Shown here: positions 1 through 8,373 of the stretch, piece by piece
Layout: every line of letters begins with the position of its first letter
Numbering within the stretch: position 1 is the first letter of the stretch
Origin: Oribacterium sp.
Lineage (GTDB): Bacteria > Bacillota_A > Clostridia > Lachnospirales > Lachnospiraceae
Assembly (NCBI GenBank): GCA_017940955.1
Contig: JAGAXP010000306.1
Coordinates: forward strand, 1 to 13,867
Direction: 5' to 3'
Length of the DNA: 13,867 nucleotides
Translations under genes and position numbers: made by a program
Notes under the pieces: generated by a model
What the model was told of the DNA's origin: nothing
Seen by the model: the letters and a program-made list of their open reading frames with translations, nothing else
Databases searched by the model: none

Positions 1-3000
1 GGAAACGGAATCCTGAACATAGATGTCCTTAGCTTCAACAGACTGGCCTACCGCGTGTTCGAAGAACAGAATATCCGTCTCAGCGATATGACCGTGATCG
101 ACGACATGGGAAAAGTTATGATCCTGAGAGCAGTCACGGAAAACATGAAGGACAAGCTGAAACTCTATCAGAAGGAACTGGATAAACCCGGATTCTTGAA
201 TGAACTTAAATCCCAGATATCGGAATTCTACCAGTACCGCGTCACTCCGGATATGATTGACGCGGCGGCTGCACACACAGACTCTGCCTATACCAGAAGT
301 AAACTCCATGACCTGGCTCTCATCTATCAGGGCTTTCAGGATTATATGACAGATCACGGCTATCTTACTCAGGAGGAAATCCTTGATAAGCTGTACAGAG
401 TCATGCCGGATTCTAAGCTATTACAGGATTCCGTGGCTGCCTTCGATGGCTTCACAGGTTTCACTCCCATACAGCTAAACATCCTTGAGGAAGTGCTTCC
501 GGTGACCAAAGAAACCCTGGTGACCTGCGATGTAAGCCTGGACCCAGAGGAATCAATATATGACGAAAGAGGTCCGGAGGATCTTTTCTACCTTTCCCGT
601 CAGACCGTAAAGAAGCTTACAGCTATGGCAAAGAAGCTTGAAGTAGAGATTACTCCGGCTATAGACGTGAACCGGTACGATGCAGGAACCGGAGAACCAA
701 GAGATGCACAGAAACCCGCATACAGGTTTGATACAGATCATGGTCATGCCTTTGATATTATAGAGAGGAAACTCTACAGATACGGAAATAAGGAAGAAGA
801 TAAAACCGGGGCAGGGGATGCCCTGGTTATTCGTGAGGCCGCAGATCAGAGACAGGAAATTGAGGCCATAGCCACAGAAATCGAGTCACTTATCAGAAAC
901 GGAAAAATGCGTTATCAGGATATCGGAATCATCCTGACGGAGCCGGAAAGCTACAGGGACATCATATACAAGATTTTCTCGGAAGCGGATATTCCTTATT
1001 TTTTTGATGATCCCATAAGCCTTAAGGATTCGCCCTATGCGGAGATACTCTGTTCGGCACTTCTTGTCATCGATCAGAATTTCAGCTTTGATTCAGTCAC
1101 CAGATATCTCAAGTCCCTGCCAAAGGATGATCCTGACGAAGAGCATGAAGTAGATGCTATGGACAATTACCTGAGAAAGACCGGCAAGCGCGGCATCGGA
1201 AAATACAGTGAAACCTGGCTTGATAAAGAGGGTAATGCTGACGAAATGGAACCCCTCCGTGATAAACTTATGAGCCCGTTACTAAAGCTTCATAAAAAGC
1301 TAAGAGGTAAGGATGCCAATGTTTCTGAGAAGATCATTTCTCTCAAGGAATTTATGGAGGATATCAGGAGCAAAGATAAGGTACTTCTTCTTACCGAAAA
1401 ACTCAGGGCTCTTGGTGATCAGAACAGAGCGGAAGCTATCCGTGAAAGTATCGGCGCCATAGATTCTGTGCTGGATCAGATGACAAAGCTTCTGGGAACC
1501 ACCTTTATGTCTTCAGGAGACTTTAAAGATATCCTGGATGCCGGCTTAAATCAGGCATCTGTACGAGTGATCCCGGCAACCTCCGATCAGGTTGTGATCG
1601 GAGACCTTACCCGCTCAAGATTCTCAAATCCTCTGGTATTCTTCATAGCCGGCATCACTGCTGACAGAATCCCGAAGGCTGAGAGCGATCATAAGATAAT
1701 CTCAGACAGAGACAGAAAGCTCTTTGAAAATATAGGTGTTGAGCTTGCCCCCGGAAGGCTGGAGGGCGCGCTGATACAGAGATTCTATATCTACAGGGCG
1801 CTGCTTAATCCCTCCGAGAGACTGATTCTCAGTTACCCTACAAAGGGCAGAGACGGAAAGGGTGTAAAGCCCTCAGGTCTTATCGGTGAGATAAAGAATA
1901 TGTTCTCGGATTTACGCATAGAGAAATTGCGTGGAAAGAAAGGTCATATATATACAAAAAAGGAAGCCGAACGATTTGTTTCCAGAGAGCTTGCGGAAAC
2001 AGTTGATGCCGAAATCTCAGCCGGCAGGGATTATGAAAGGATGCTGAATTTCCTAAGCATTCTGAAAAATGACGAAGAGTTCCGGGAGAAGGTGGCAAAG
2101 CTTATTTCCGGAGCATTTACACGTTATGAGGAAGCCGGACTCAAGGATGAAGTGGCCAGGGAACTCTACGGGGATATGATCACGGATTCCTCCATTACCC
2201 GGCTTGAAAAGTACAGTCAGTGTGCCTATGCACACTTTCTTCAGTACGGCCTCAGACTTAAGGAAAGAGATACCTTTGAGATACAGATGTTTGACATAGG
2301 TAATCTTTACCATGCCGCCATCGAAAAGAGCTTCAGGGATGTGGAGGCTCAGAACAGAAGCATTACCGATCTCAGTAACGAAGAGCTTTACAGTCTGACT
2401 TCGGCTAATGTTGAAGAAGTGGCAGAAGCCTATAAGTACAGCATGCTTCTCGGCACCGCGAGGAACAGATATATCATACATAAAGCTCAGAGTATAGCAG
2501 GCACCACCATGTGGGCTCTGAGAGAGCAGTTAAGGCATGGAGAGTTTTATGTTGCAGATATTGAGAAAAGCTTTGAGTACGTACGTAACGGGCTTAAGCT
2601 AAAGGGACGTATCGACCGTATCGATATCGCTCAGGATGAAGGCCATGTTTATGTGAAGATCATTGATTACAAAACCGGCAGCACTGCCTTTGATCTCACG
2701 AAGGTGTATAACGGCCTTCAGCTTCAGCTTGTGACCTATATGAGCTATGCCATGACGGATTATCAAAACCGTTTTCCCGGAAAAGAGGTTCTGCCTGCAG
2801 CCATGCTTTACTACAGGATAAAGGAACCGCTTCTTGATTATGATCCCGGAAGAACTCCGGAGGACAGGGAAAAGCAATGGCTTAATGAGCTAAAGCTGGA
2901 CGGTCTTGTCAACCCGGATGCCGGGATCGTAAAGCTGCTTGACAGGGATATGTCAGATAAATCTGAAGTTGTTCCGGTCACCATGAAAAAGGGCGTGGTT

Positions 3001-3291
3001 GATACGGGTAAAAAGAATATTGCATCAACAAAACAGTTCGAGGCCCTGGAAAACTATGTGGACAAGCTCATGAAACAATTCGCCCGGGATATCATCTCCG
3101 GAAGAGTTGCCATAGATCCCGTAGAAATCGATAAGGATAATAATGCCTGTGACTGGTGCCCTTATCACAGCATTTGCAAATTTGACAAACGTATAAACGG
3201 ATTTAAATTCAGAAAACAGATAGTTAAGGAAAGATCGGAGATATGGCAGGAGATAATGCCGGAGGAACAGCAGGATGAAGTGGACGAGTGA
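1..3291 (+). CDS. addB: AddB, ATP-dependent helicase/deoxyribonuclease subunit B (5' partial)
   Basis: AddB pairs with AddA to form the Firmicute counterpart of RecBCD, which resects double-strand breaks for homologous recombination. The frame is open from base 1 and reads GNGILNIDVLSFNRLAYRVF, which matches the segment near residue 60 of known AddB proteins, so the true start and the N-terminal nucleotide-binding loop lie upstream; the GTG at 55 is not the start. The C-terminal nuclease domain is intact: GRIDRID (Asp codon 2614) and IIDYKTG (Asp 2665, Lys 2671). The four cysteines of the AddB 4Fe-4S cluster are present: one at 2221 (YSQCAY) and three in a C-x2-C-x5-C block at 3148, 3157 and 3175. 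In the family AddB has a degenerate helicase, and its nuclease cuts one of the two strands. The last 17 bases overlap addA, which implies translational coupling. The promoter is outside the window. Confidence 0.96.
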   Translation, partial: GNGILNIDVLSFNRLAYRVFEEQNIRLSDMTVIDDMGKVMILRAVTENMKDKLKLYQKELDKPGFLNELKSQISEFYQYRVTPDMIDAAAAHTDSAYTRSKLHDLALIYQGFQDYMTDHGYLTQEEILDKLYRVMPDSKLLQDSVAAFDGFTGFTPIQLNILEEVLPVTKETLVTCDVSLDPEESIYDERGPEDLFYLSRQTVKKLTAMAKKLEVEITPAIDVNRYDAGTGEPRDAQKPAYRFDTDHGHAFDIIERKLYRYGNKEEDKTGAGDALVIREAADQRQEIEAIATEIESLIRNGKMRYQDIGIILTEPESYRDIIYKIFSEADIPYFFDDPISLKDSPYAEILCSALLVIDQNFSFDSVTRYLKSLPKDDPDEEHEVDAMDNYLRKTGKRGIGKYSETWLDKEGNADEMEPLRDKLMSPLLKLHKKLRGKDANVSEKIISLKEFMEDIRSKDKVLLLTEKLRALGDQNRAEAIRESIGAIDSVLDQMTKLLGTTFMSSGDFKDILDAGLNQASVRVIPATSDQVVIGDLTRSRFSNPLVFFIAGITADRIPKAESDHKIISDRDRKLFENIGVELAPGRLEGALIQRFYIYRALLNPSERLILSYPTKGRDGKGVKPSGLIGEIKNMFSDLRIEKLRGKKGHIYTKKEAERFVSRELAETVDAEISAGRDYERMLNFLSILKNDEEFREKVAKLISGAFTRYEEAGLKDEVARELYGDMITDSSITRLEKYSQCAYAHFLQYGLRLKERDTFEIQMFDIGNLYHAAIEKSFRDVEAQNRSITDLSNEELYSLTSANVEEVAEAYKYSMLLGTARNRYIIHKAQSIAGTTMWALREQLRHGEFYVADIEKSFEYVRNGLKLKGRIDRIDIAQDEGHVYVKIIDYKTGSTAFDLTKVYNGLQLQLVTYMSYAMTDYQNRFPGKEVLPAAMLYYRIKEPLLDYDPGRTPEDREKQWLNELKLDGLVNPDAGIVKLLDRDMSDKSEVVPVTMKKGVVDTGKKNIASTKQFEALENYVDKLMKQFARDIISGRVAIDPVEIDKDNNACDWCPYHSICKFDKRINGFKFRKQIVKERSEIWQEIMPEEQQDEVDE

Positions 3292-6200
3292 TCAGCAAAA
3301 GGTTATAGATCATAAAGAAGGAAATCTGCTTGTGGCAGCGGCTGCGGGATCGGGAAAGACCGCAGTTCTGGTTCAGCATGTCATAAACCGGATCACAGAT
3401 AAGGAGGATCCGGTATCTCTTAATGAAATGGTCATCATGACCTTCACCGATGCCGCAGCCCAGGAAATGAGAGAACGCATAAAGCTTGCAATAGAAGCCA
3501 GGCTTCAGTTAAACCCTCATGACCCGGGGCTTATCCGTGAAGCCGGAAATATCCAGAATGCCAATATCTCCACCATTGATTCCTTCTGTAAAAAGCTGAT
3601 AACCGAAAATTATGCAGCTATTAATCTGGACCCGGGTTTCCGTATCGGAGATACCGGTGAGCTTAAGCTGCTTAAAAGTGATGTGATAGCGGAGATTCTG
3701 GAGGAACATTATGCCTCTGAGGATAATGCAGACTTCCTTAACTTCGTGGATTCCTTCGCAACGGGTAAGGGGGATTCAGGAATCGAAGACATCATCCTGA
3801 AGCTTTATGAGTTTGCGGAGGCCAATCCCTGGCCTATGGAGTATCTGGACAGGTGCCTTCTGGAGGAGTCCCGGGAGGATGTTGACAAGGGCTGGGAGAA
3901 GTATTATTTTAATCAGCTTAAGCAAAGAATAAAGGACGATATCGAGACCATGGAGGATGCTCTTTCCATATGCGAGGATCCGGATGGACCGGAAAGCTAT
4001 ATTGAGGAATTCACCGCTGAGCTTAATGCTCTTGACAGATTGCTGGAGGCTTCCGGTATCAGGTCGCTTTTTGAAGGTCTGTCTTCTGTTACCTTCGGAC
4101 GACTTAAGGCATCAAAGGCAGAGTTAAAGGATGCGGCAAAGGGTTTGAGAGACAGCGTTAAGGACGACATAAAGAGTATGCTGAAGGAGATAGTGATACC
4201 CGATCCGGAGACTCTGGCACGAATGAAAAAGGACAGCTTAACTCATGTTACTGTCCTTATCGGTATCACGAAAGAGTTCGTCGAAAGATTTCAGGCAGAA
4301 AAGCTTAAGAGACATATGCTGGATTTCGGTGATCTCGAGCATAAGGCATTGGAAATACTTTACATTTCGGATGAGGAAGGCAACAGGAGATTTTCCACCC
4401 TCGCCGATGACCTTGCAAAACAATACCGTGAGATACTTGTGGATGAGTACCAGGATTCAAACTTCGTTCAGGAGACTCTCATTGAAGCCTTGTCTTCAGA
4501 ACGTTTCGGAAGACCGGATGTTTTTCAGGTAGGAGATGTGAAGCAGTCCATCTACAGCTTCAGACAGGCAAAACCCGAGCTGTTCCTTCGGAAGTATAAT
4601 GATGTGAATTATCCTACCGTTGAGTTAAGCCAAAACTTCCGAAGCAGAAATGAAGTCATCAGTGCATCCAATGATGTCTTTAGGTGCGTTATGAAGGCAC
4701 CTGTCGGCGGAATTGATTATACGGACAATGCTGCGCTCCACTATGGTTTTCCTAATGCAGAGTACAGTGATATCCTGAAGCCTTTATATGAGACAGAGCT
4801 TCTTCTCATGGAGAATAAGGGTAAAGACGGAGAATCCTCTTCAGAAGAAACCTATAGTAAGGACGATTCTGTGAGTGTGGAAGAATCCATGAAAAAGGAA
4901 GAAGCGGAAGCCCGTATGATAGCTCACAGAATTCATGAGCTTCATTACGGTAAGGAAGAAATTCCATACAGAGACATTGTGATCCTCACAAGGTCCCCGG
5001 GAGCCTGGGCGGATACCATTGTGGATGTGCTTAATGAAGAGGGCATCCCGGCATATTGCACCAGCAATGAAGGCTACTTCAATACTGTAGAAGTTGAGAC
5101 CATTCTTTCAATGCTTAATGTTATAGATAATCCGGAGCAGGATATCGCTCTGGCTGCCATTATGCATTCAGCCATATATGATTTCAGCGATGATGAAATG
5201 GCAGAGATAGTGGCTTCCAGAGGAACCTTGCAGCCCATATACAGAGGACTTCTTGCAGAAAAAGAAGAGTCGGAGCCGGCACTCCCTGAGAAGGAATTGA
5301 CGACTGAGGAGCTGTGGGAGAGAGATGCGGAGGTATATGGTATCTATGCTGTTTTGGACGAAAAGAAGGTTTCTTCTTCTGAACCTTTGAGAGATGAGCT
5401 GCCCAGAAAACTTCTGTCATTTTATAAGGATATAGAAAGCTACAGGCAGATGTCCCGATATCTTTCCATTCATGAGATCCTTTACAGAATATATGACGAG
5501 ACCGGCTACTATAATTACGTTACAGCCATGCCTTCCGGAAACAGACGAAAGGCTAATCTTGATGCGCTTGTGGATATGGCATTAGCCTTTGAAAAAACCT
5601 CTTATAAGGGTTTGTTCGATTACATCAGATACATTGAAAAACTGAAAAAATATGACAATGATCAGGGAGAGTCTTCGGTTTATTCGGATCAGGATGACCT
5701 TGTGAGGATCATGTCTATTCATAAATCAAAAGGACTTCAGTTCCCGGTTGTGTTTTTGTCGGGACTTGGACGAAGGTTCAATAAACAGGATCTCAGGAAC
5801 AAGGTACTTGTGGATTCGGAATACGGAATAGGCTTTGATTATGTGGACCTTCAGGAAAAGGTAAAGGTACCTGCATTAAAAAAGCAGGCACTGAAACTGA
5901 AGCTTGAGACAGAACTGCTGGGAGAGGAGCTAAGAGTACTTTATGTAGGCATGACCCGTGCGGTTGATAAGCTGATACTGACAGCCGGAACACAGGATCT
6001 GCAGAAGCTGTTGGACAAGTATGCCGAGGCGGGAAAAAGCCTCAGTATCTCAACCATAAGAAATGCCTCCTGCTTTCTTGACTGGATCATGATGGCAGAA
6101 GGAGCCGGAAAGCTTTGCGATGAATCAGGAGAAAGAAGCATTAACGAACCTGTAAAGCTGAAAAAATACGACATGGAAATGCTTAAGAAGATAATGGCCG

Positions 6201-6997
6201 AAAAGGATCAAAGCTTCACGGAACAGCAGAAAGCCCTTATCGGACAGATCAATAAAGTGGATCCGGAAAGCTCTGATTATAAAGCGATACTTGAGGATTT
6301 TTCTTATGTTTATCCTTATAAGGAATCCACTACCCTCTATCCGAAACATTCCGTTTCCGAACTTAAAGAGGTGGAGATCGAGAAGTTTGAAGAGGAGAGA
6401 CAAGCTCAGGGGCAGGAACATTGGCATATAAAGGCCGATAACCCGGTGGAAACAACTATCATGGAAGGCAAGCTTCCGGCAACAGAGAAACACTATAGTG
6501 AGAAAGCAGGAGCCGATGTTGGTGATGCGTATCACCATGCCTTTGAGAAATATGATTACAGTGATGATCCCGGTCATTTCATGGATCAGCTGAGAGAAAA
6601 ACTTCCCGAAAACGAAATCGAACTCATAAAAGATTATCGTTTTAAAACCTTTCTTCAGTCTGAGCTTGCAGAAAGATTCCGGGAAGCACAGAAAACCGAT
6701 GTTCTGTTCCGGGAACAGCACTTTATGCTGCGACTTCCCCACAACGAACTTTTCGAAGGAAGCACTATTTCAGAAGATGTTCTGTTACAGGGGATAATCG
6801 ACGCCTTCTTCCTGGAAGACGATGAAATCGTACTGGTGGATTATAAAACCGATCATGTCCGTGACGCAGACACCCTCGTCGGACGATATAAAAAACAGCT
6901 TGACCTCTACGCCCGCGCGTTGGAATCAATCACGGGGAAAACAGTAAAGGAAAAGCTGATATATTCAGTGATACTGGGAAAAACCATCTCGGTCTGA
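3275..6997 (+). CDS. addA: AddA, ATP-dependent helicase/nuclease subunit A
   Basis: AddA is the motor subunit of AddAB: a UvrD/Rep-type superfamily 1 3'-5' helicase fused to a RecB-family nuclease. At 1240 residues it is full length (the B. subtilis protein is about 1230). Visible motifs in order: Walker A AAAGSGKT (22-29), motif Ia MTFTDAAAQEM, motif II DEYQD (390-394), motif III VGDVKQSIYSFRQ (from 419), motif IV LSQNFRSR, motif V IMSIHKSKGLQF (812-823) and motif VI LRVLYVGMTRA (886-896). The nuclease domain follows: GDAYHHAF (His 1087/1088), GIID (Asp 1176) and VDYKTD (Asp 1189, Lys 1191). All catalytic positions are retained, so it should be active. The ATG at 3275 lies inside the end of addB, with GGAGGA at 3261-3266 as ribosome binding site. 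A terminator follows 241 bases after the stop, so the mRNA has a long structured 3' UTR. Confidence 0.97.
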   Translation: MKWTSDQQKVIDHKEGNLLVAAAAGSGKTAVLVQHVINRITDKEDPVSLNEMVIMTFTDAAAQEMRERIKLAIEARLQLNPHDPGLIREAGNIQNANISTIDSFCKKLITENYAAINLDPGFRIGDTGELKLLKSDVIAEILEEHYASEDNADFLNFVDSFATGKGDSGIEDIILKLYEFAEANPWPMEYLDRCLLEESREDVDKGWEKYYFNQLKQRIKDDIETMEDALSICEDPDGPESYIEEFTAELNALDRLLEASGIRSLFEGLSSVTFGRLKASKAELKDAAKGLRDSVKDDIKSMLKEIVIPDPETLARMKKDSLTHVTVLIGITKEFVERFQAEKLKRHMLDFGDLEHKALEILYISDEEGNRRFSTLADDLAKQYREILVDEYQDSNFVQETLIEALSSERFGRPDVFQVGDVKQSIYSFRQAKPELFLRKYNDVNYPTVELSQNFRSRNEVISASNDVFRCVMKAPVGGIDYTDNAALHYGFPNAEYSDILKPLYETELLLMENKGKDGESSSEETYSKDDSVSVEESMKKEEAEARMIAHRIHELHYGKEEIPYRDIVILTRSPGAWADTIVDVLNEEGIPAYCTSNEGYFNTVEVETILSMLNVIDNPEQDIALAAIMHSAIYDFSDDEMAEIVASRGTLQPIYRGLLAEKEESEPALPEKELTTEELWERDAEVYGIYAVLDEKKVSSSEPLRDELPRKLLSFYKDIESYRQMSRYLSIHEILYRIYDETGYYNYVTAMPSGNRRKANLDALVDMALAFEKTSYKGLFDYIRYIEKLKKYDNDQGESSVYSDQDDLVRIMSIHKSKGLQFPVVFLSGLGRRFNKQDLRNKVLVDSEYGIGFDYVDLQEKVKVPALKKQALKLKLETELLGEELRVLYVGMTRAVDKLILTAGTQDLQKLLDKYAEAGKSLSISTIRNASCFLDWIMMAEGAGKLCDESGERSINEPVKLKKYDMEMLKKIMAEKDQSFTEQQKALIGQINKVDPESSDYKAILEDFSYVYPYKESTTLYPKHSVSELKEVEIEKFEEERQAQGQEHWHIKADNPVETTIMEGKLPATEKHYSEKAGADVGDAYHHAFEKYDYSDDPGHFMDQLREKLPENEIELIKDYRFKTFLQSELAERFREAQKTDVLFREQHFMLRLPHNELFEGSTISEDVLLQGIIDAFFLEDDEIVLVDYKTDHVRDADTLVGRYKKQLDLYARALESITGKTVKEKLIYSVILGKTISV

Positions 6998-7015
6998 GCA
7001 TAGAAAGGGGAGGTG

Positions 7016-7183
7016 GACACGTAAAAGAGCAGATAAAAACAATTTGCGTGTCTAAAAAAGCTTGACTTGGAAGAATGTGACACGTAAAGGTGCAAACAAA
7101 AGCAATCTGCGTGTCTGAACAAACCTGTTTTGAAAAAATATGACACGCAGATAACCGGAATTAAATTAACTGCGTGTCATATT
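7016..7183. repeat. Three tandem hairpin repeats with exact 63-bp period
   Basis: GACACG starts at 7016, 7079 and 7142, and the matching TGCGTGTC arm starts at 7045, 7108 and 7171; every interval is exactly 63 bp. Units 1 and 2 are identical at 48 of 63 positions by manual alignment; unit 3 keeps mainly the two arms. Each unit can fold: unit 1 pairs GACACGTAAA with TTTGCGTGTC (one G-U wobble), unit 2 has about 8 pairs, and unit 3 has a perfect 14-bp stem (7137-7150 with 7170-7183) extended by 3 pairs after one mismatch. The array lies between the addA stop and the addBA terminator, so it should be transcribed as 3' UTR. Because 63 is a multiple of three, the minus strand reads as 21-residue repeats, but no start or ribosome binding site supports a gene. 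Function unknown. Confidence 0.85.
7133..7183 (-). terminator. Probable rho-independent terminator for the minus-strand ThyX-like gene
   Basis: Read on the minus strand, the third hairpin of the array has a 14-bp perfect stem (arms 7183-7170 and 7150-7137) followed directly by a T-run (plus-strand AAAAAA at 7133-7138, partly within the stem). It lies about 155 bases beyond the stop of the minus-strand gene at 7338. Units 1 and 2 lack such a T-run on either strand. Confidence 0.55.
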
Positions 7184-7237
7184 CACTTTACTAAGGTGTG
7201 TGTCAAGTTGACTGTGTAAGTATTTTTATTAATTTTT

Positions 7238-7276
7238 GGTGGTTGGATTTTATTACGAAATCCTGTCACCTTTTTT
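7238..7276 (+). terminator. Rho-independent terminator of addBA
   Basis: GGTGGTTGGATTT (7238-7250) pairs with AAATCCTGTCACC (7258-7270) across a 7-base loop, giving 13 positions with two G-U wobbles and one mismatch. Six T residues follow (7271-7276). The orientation fits the end of the addBA transcript. Confidence 0.75.
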
Positions 7277-7337
7277 GAATAAGATCTCCTTCTGAGCGGT
7301 CAGCCTTGAAGAGATGGGTAGTGTTTTCGTCCTGCTA

Positions 7338-7982
7338 TCAATCTAAAGGTTCCGCCTCATCATTCTTTGCGATGATGATCTCCTTAGCGTAAGGCAGTGT
7401 CTCGATCCACTCACAGAAGGTGTGCCACTCATCAAGCTTGTGAGTACGACGTGCGAAATAAATATTGATAAGTGTTTCATAATTCAGAGTAACCGTTCTC
7501 ATCTGATTGTAGGATGACGGGATCATCTGGATAAGGTCATACCAGTCTTCTTTGTTTTTACCTTCTTCCATGTAACGAACACGGATCTTCTCAATTTCAG
7601 CGATATAATCCTTCATGATCTTCTCGGCATCCGGTGTGAGATGGTCATGAGAAAAATCATCATATTCGATAGGCTTACTGTGGATCTTATGCATGGTTGA
7701 AGTTGAGTTTGCAACTGTTGCAACCTTGTAGGTATCATACTCCTTCCACCAGTAAAGAGGAGCAGTGATATCGCAGCAAACCATGATCATACGGACATAT
7801 TTACGGTGATCCGAACCTGCAACACGAAGGCGCTTTGCAAGTGAAAGATCGTTGGGACCGAGAATGTAGTCGCCGTTTTCGTCATAAGAGCTGTCGGAAC
7901 GAGCCCAGGAATTTAATGGATTACGAGCGCCACGCATGGCATTTTCGAGATTCATCACAGAAGTTCTCTCAATCTTAATCAT
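7338..7982 (-). CDS. ThyX-superfamily protein lacking the RHR signature; function unknown
   Basis: This 214-residue protein resembles flavin-dependent thymidylate synthase in overall pattern. Compared from memory with Thermotoga ThyX, the C-terminal half keeps the spacing of IP (154-155), nine residues, then T-x-N (165-167), Leu171, Asn173, Arg178 and His181. The N-terminal half has a TAPLYWW segment (73-79) followed by N-x-x-S (92-95), matching the end of the ThyX motif RHRxxSxNExSxRY. The RHR triplet itself is replaced by residues around TYKVA (84-88), and the Arg of TVNAR becomes Glu169, so ordinary dUMP methylation is doubtful. Similar proteins with the WWKEYDTYKV...ANSTSTMHK block are, as I recall, common as hypothetical proteins in Firmicutes and their phages. 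The ATG at 7982 has AGAGG five bases upstream (plus-strand 7988-7992); Met10 is a weaker alternative. It is transcribed alone, convergent with addBA and divergent from the alcohol dehydrogenase. Confidence 0.75.
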   Translation of the reverse strand: MIKIERTSVMNLENAMRGARNPLNSWARSDSSYDENGDYILGPNDLSLAKRLRVAGSDHRKYVRMIMVCCDITAPLYWWKEYDTYKVATVANSTSTMHKIHSKPIEYDDFSHDHLTPDAEKIMKDYIAEIEKIRVRYMEEGKNKEDWYDLIQMIPSSYNQMRTVTLNYETLINIYFARRTHKLDEWHTFCEWIETLPYAKEIIIAKNDEAEPLD

Positions 7983-8270
7983 AATTACCTCTTTTCCGCA
8001 TCAGAATCAAAAAATTTACAATTCTGATATATATCTAATCACTATTTCTATATATTCTAACAAATATTCAAAGAAAATGATAGGATAGTGATTTATATAA
8101 CAATAATCCGGATAATAATATCTGATTGGAAAGAGTGTTGGTTATGTCAGGATTTGAAAAAGGATTGATGCAATAGTTTATGTGCAATATCTTTAAATTA
8201 TAGTTATGTTAAGATATTTTTATATGTAATTATGCACAAATATGAACGGCAAATTTCGTATAACAGTAAA
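7983..8270. other. AT-rich divergent intergenic region with inverted repeats
   Basis: No gene is visible here. ATCAGAAT (8000-8007) and ATTCTGAT (8021-8028) form a perfect 8-bp inverted repeat with a 13-base loop, just upstream of the ribosome binding site of the minus-strand ThyX-like gene; it could be an operator or a leader hairpin. AATCACTAT (8037-8045) and ATAGTGATT (8085-8093) are a second perfect inverted repeat, 9 bp, with a 39-base spacer. I could not fix a convincing minus-strand promoter: several AT-rich -10-like boxes exist but none has a well-spaced -35. Confidence 0.5.
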
Positions 8271-8288
8271 TTGTTAATTAATTGTCAT
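8271..8288. promoter_or_regulatory. Degenerate Rex-like operator overlapping the adh -35
   Basis: TTGTTAATTAATTGTCAT matches 11 of the 14 fixed positions of the clostridial Rex consensus TTGTTAA-N4-TTAACAA; the left half is perfect and the right half is weak (4 of 7). It overlaps the -35 box, where a repressor would block RNA polymerase. The region is AT-rich, so a chance match is possible. Confidence 0.3.
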
Positions 8289-8310
8289 ATTGCAGAGCCG
8301 GTGATATAAT
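8282..8310 (+). promoter_or_regulatory. Sigma-A promoter of the alcohol dehydrogenase gene
   Basis: TTGTCA (8282-8287) and a perfect TATAAT (8305-8310) are separated by 17 bases. Transcription should start near 8317, leaving a leader of about 57 bases before the ATG at 8374. Confidence 0.85.
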
Positions 8311-8373
8311 ACATGAGAACGTTAAATAAATAACATTCTATTTACTATATCAATTCCAAAAGGAGATAACGTC

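Noticed and set aside
55..3291. GTG at 55 as the addB start
   Set aside because: The frame is open to base 1 with conserved AddB sequence, so the gene begins outside the window.
6125..6742. Long minus-strand frame (205 codons) inside addA
   Set aside because: It lies wholly within a well-conserved helicase-nuclease gene and its product resembles no family I know; antisense shadow.
6907..7146. Minus-strand reading frame of 79 codons with 21-residue repeats across the hairpin array
   Set aside because: The repeats follow automatically from the 63-bp period. It starts with GTG without a ribosome binding site, runs through a likely terminator and overlaps the 3' end of addA, and changes between units are not mainly synonymous.
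7016..7183. The periodic array as a CRISPR
   Set aside because: Only three units, the repeated part is two short arms rather than one conserved repeat, the sequence between the arms and between the units is related from unit to unit, and no cas genes are present.
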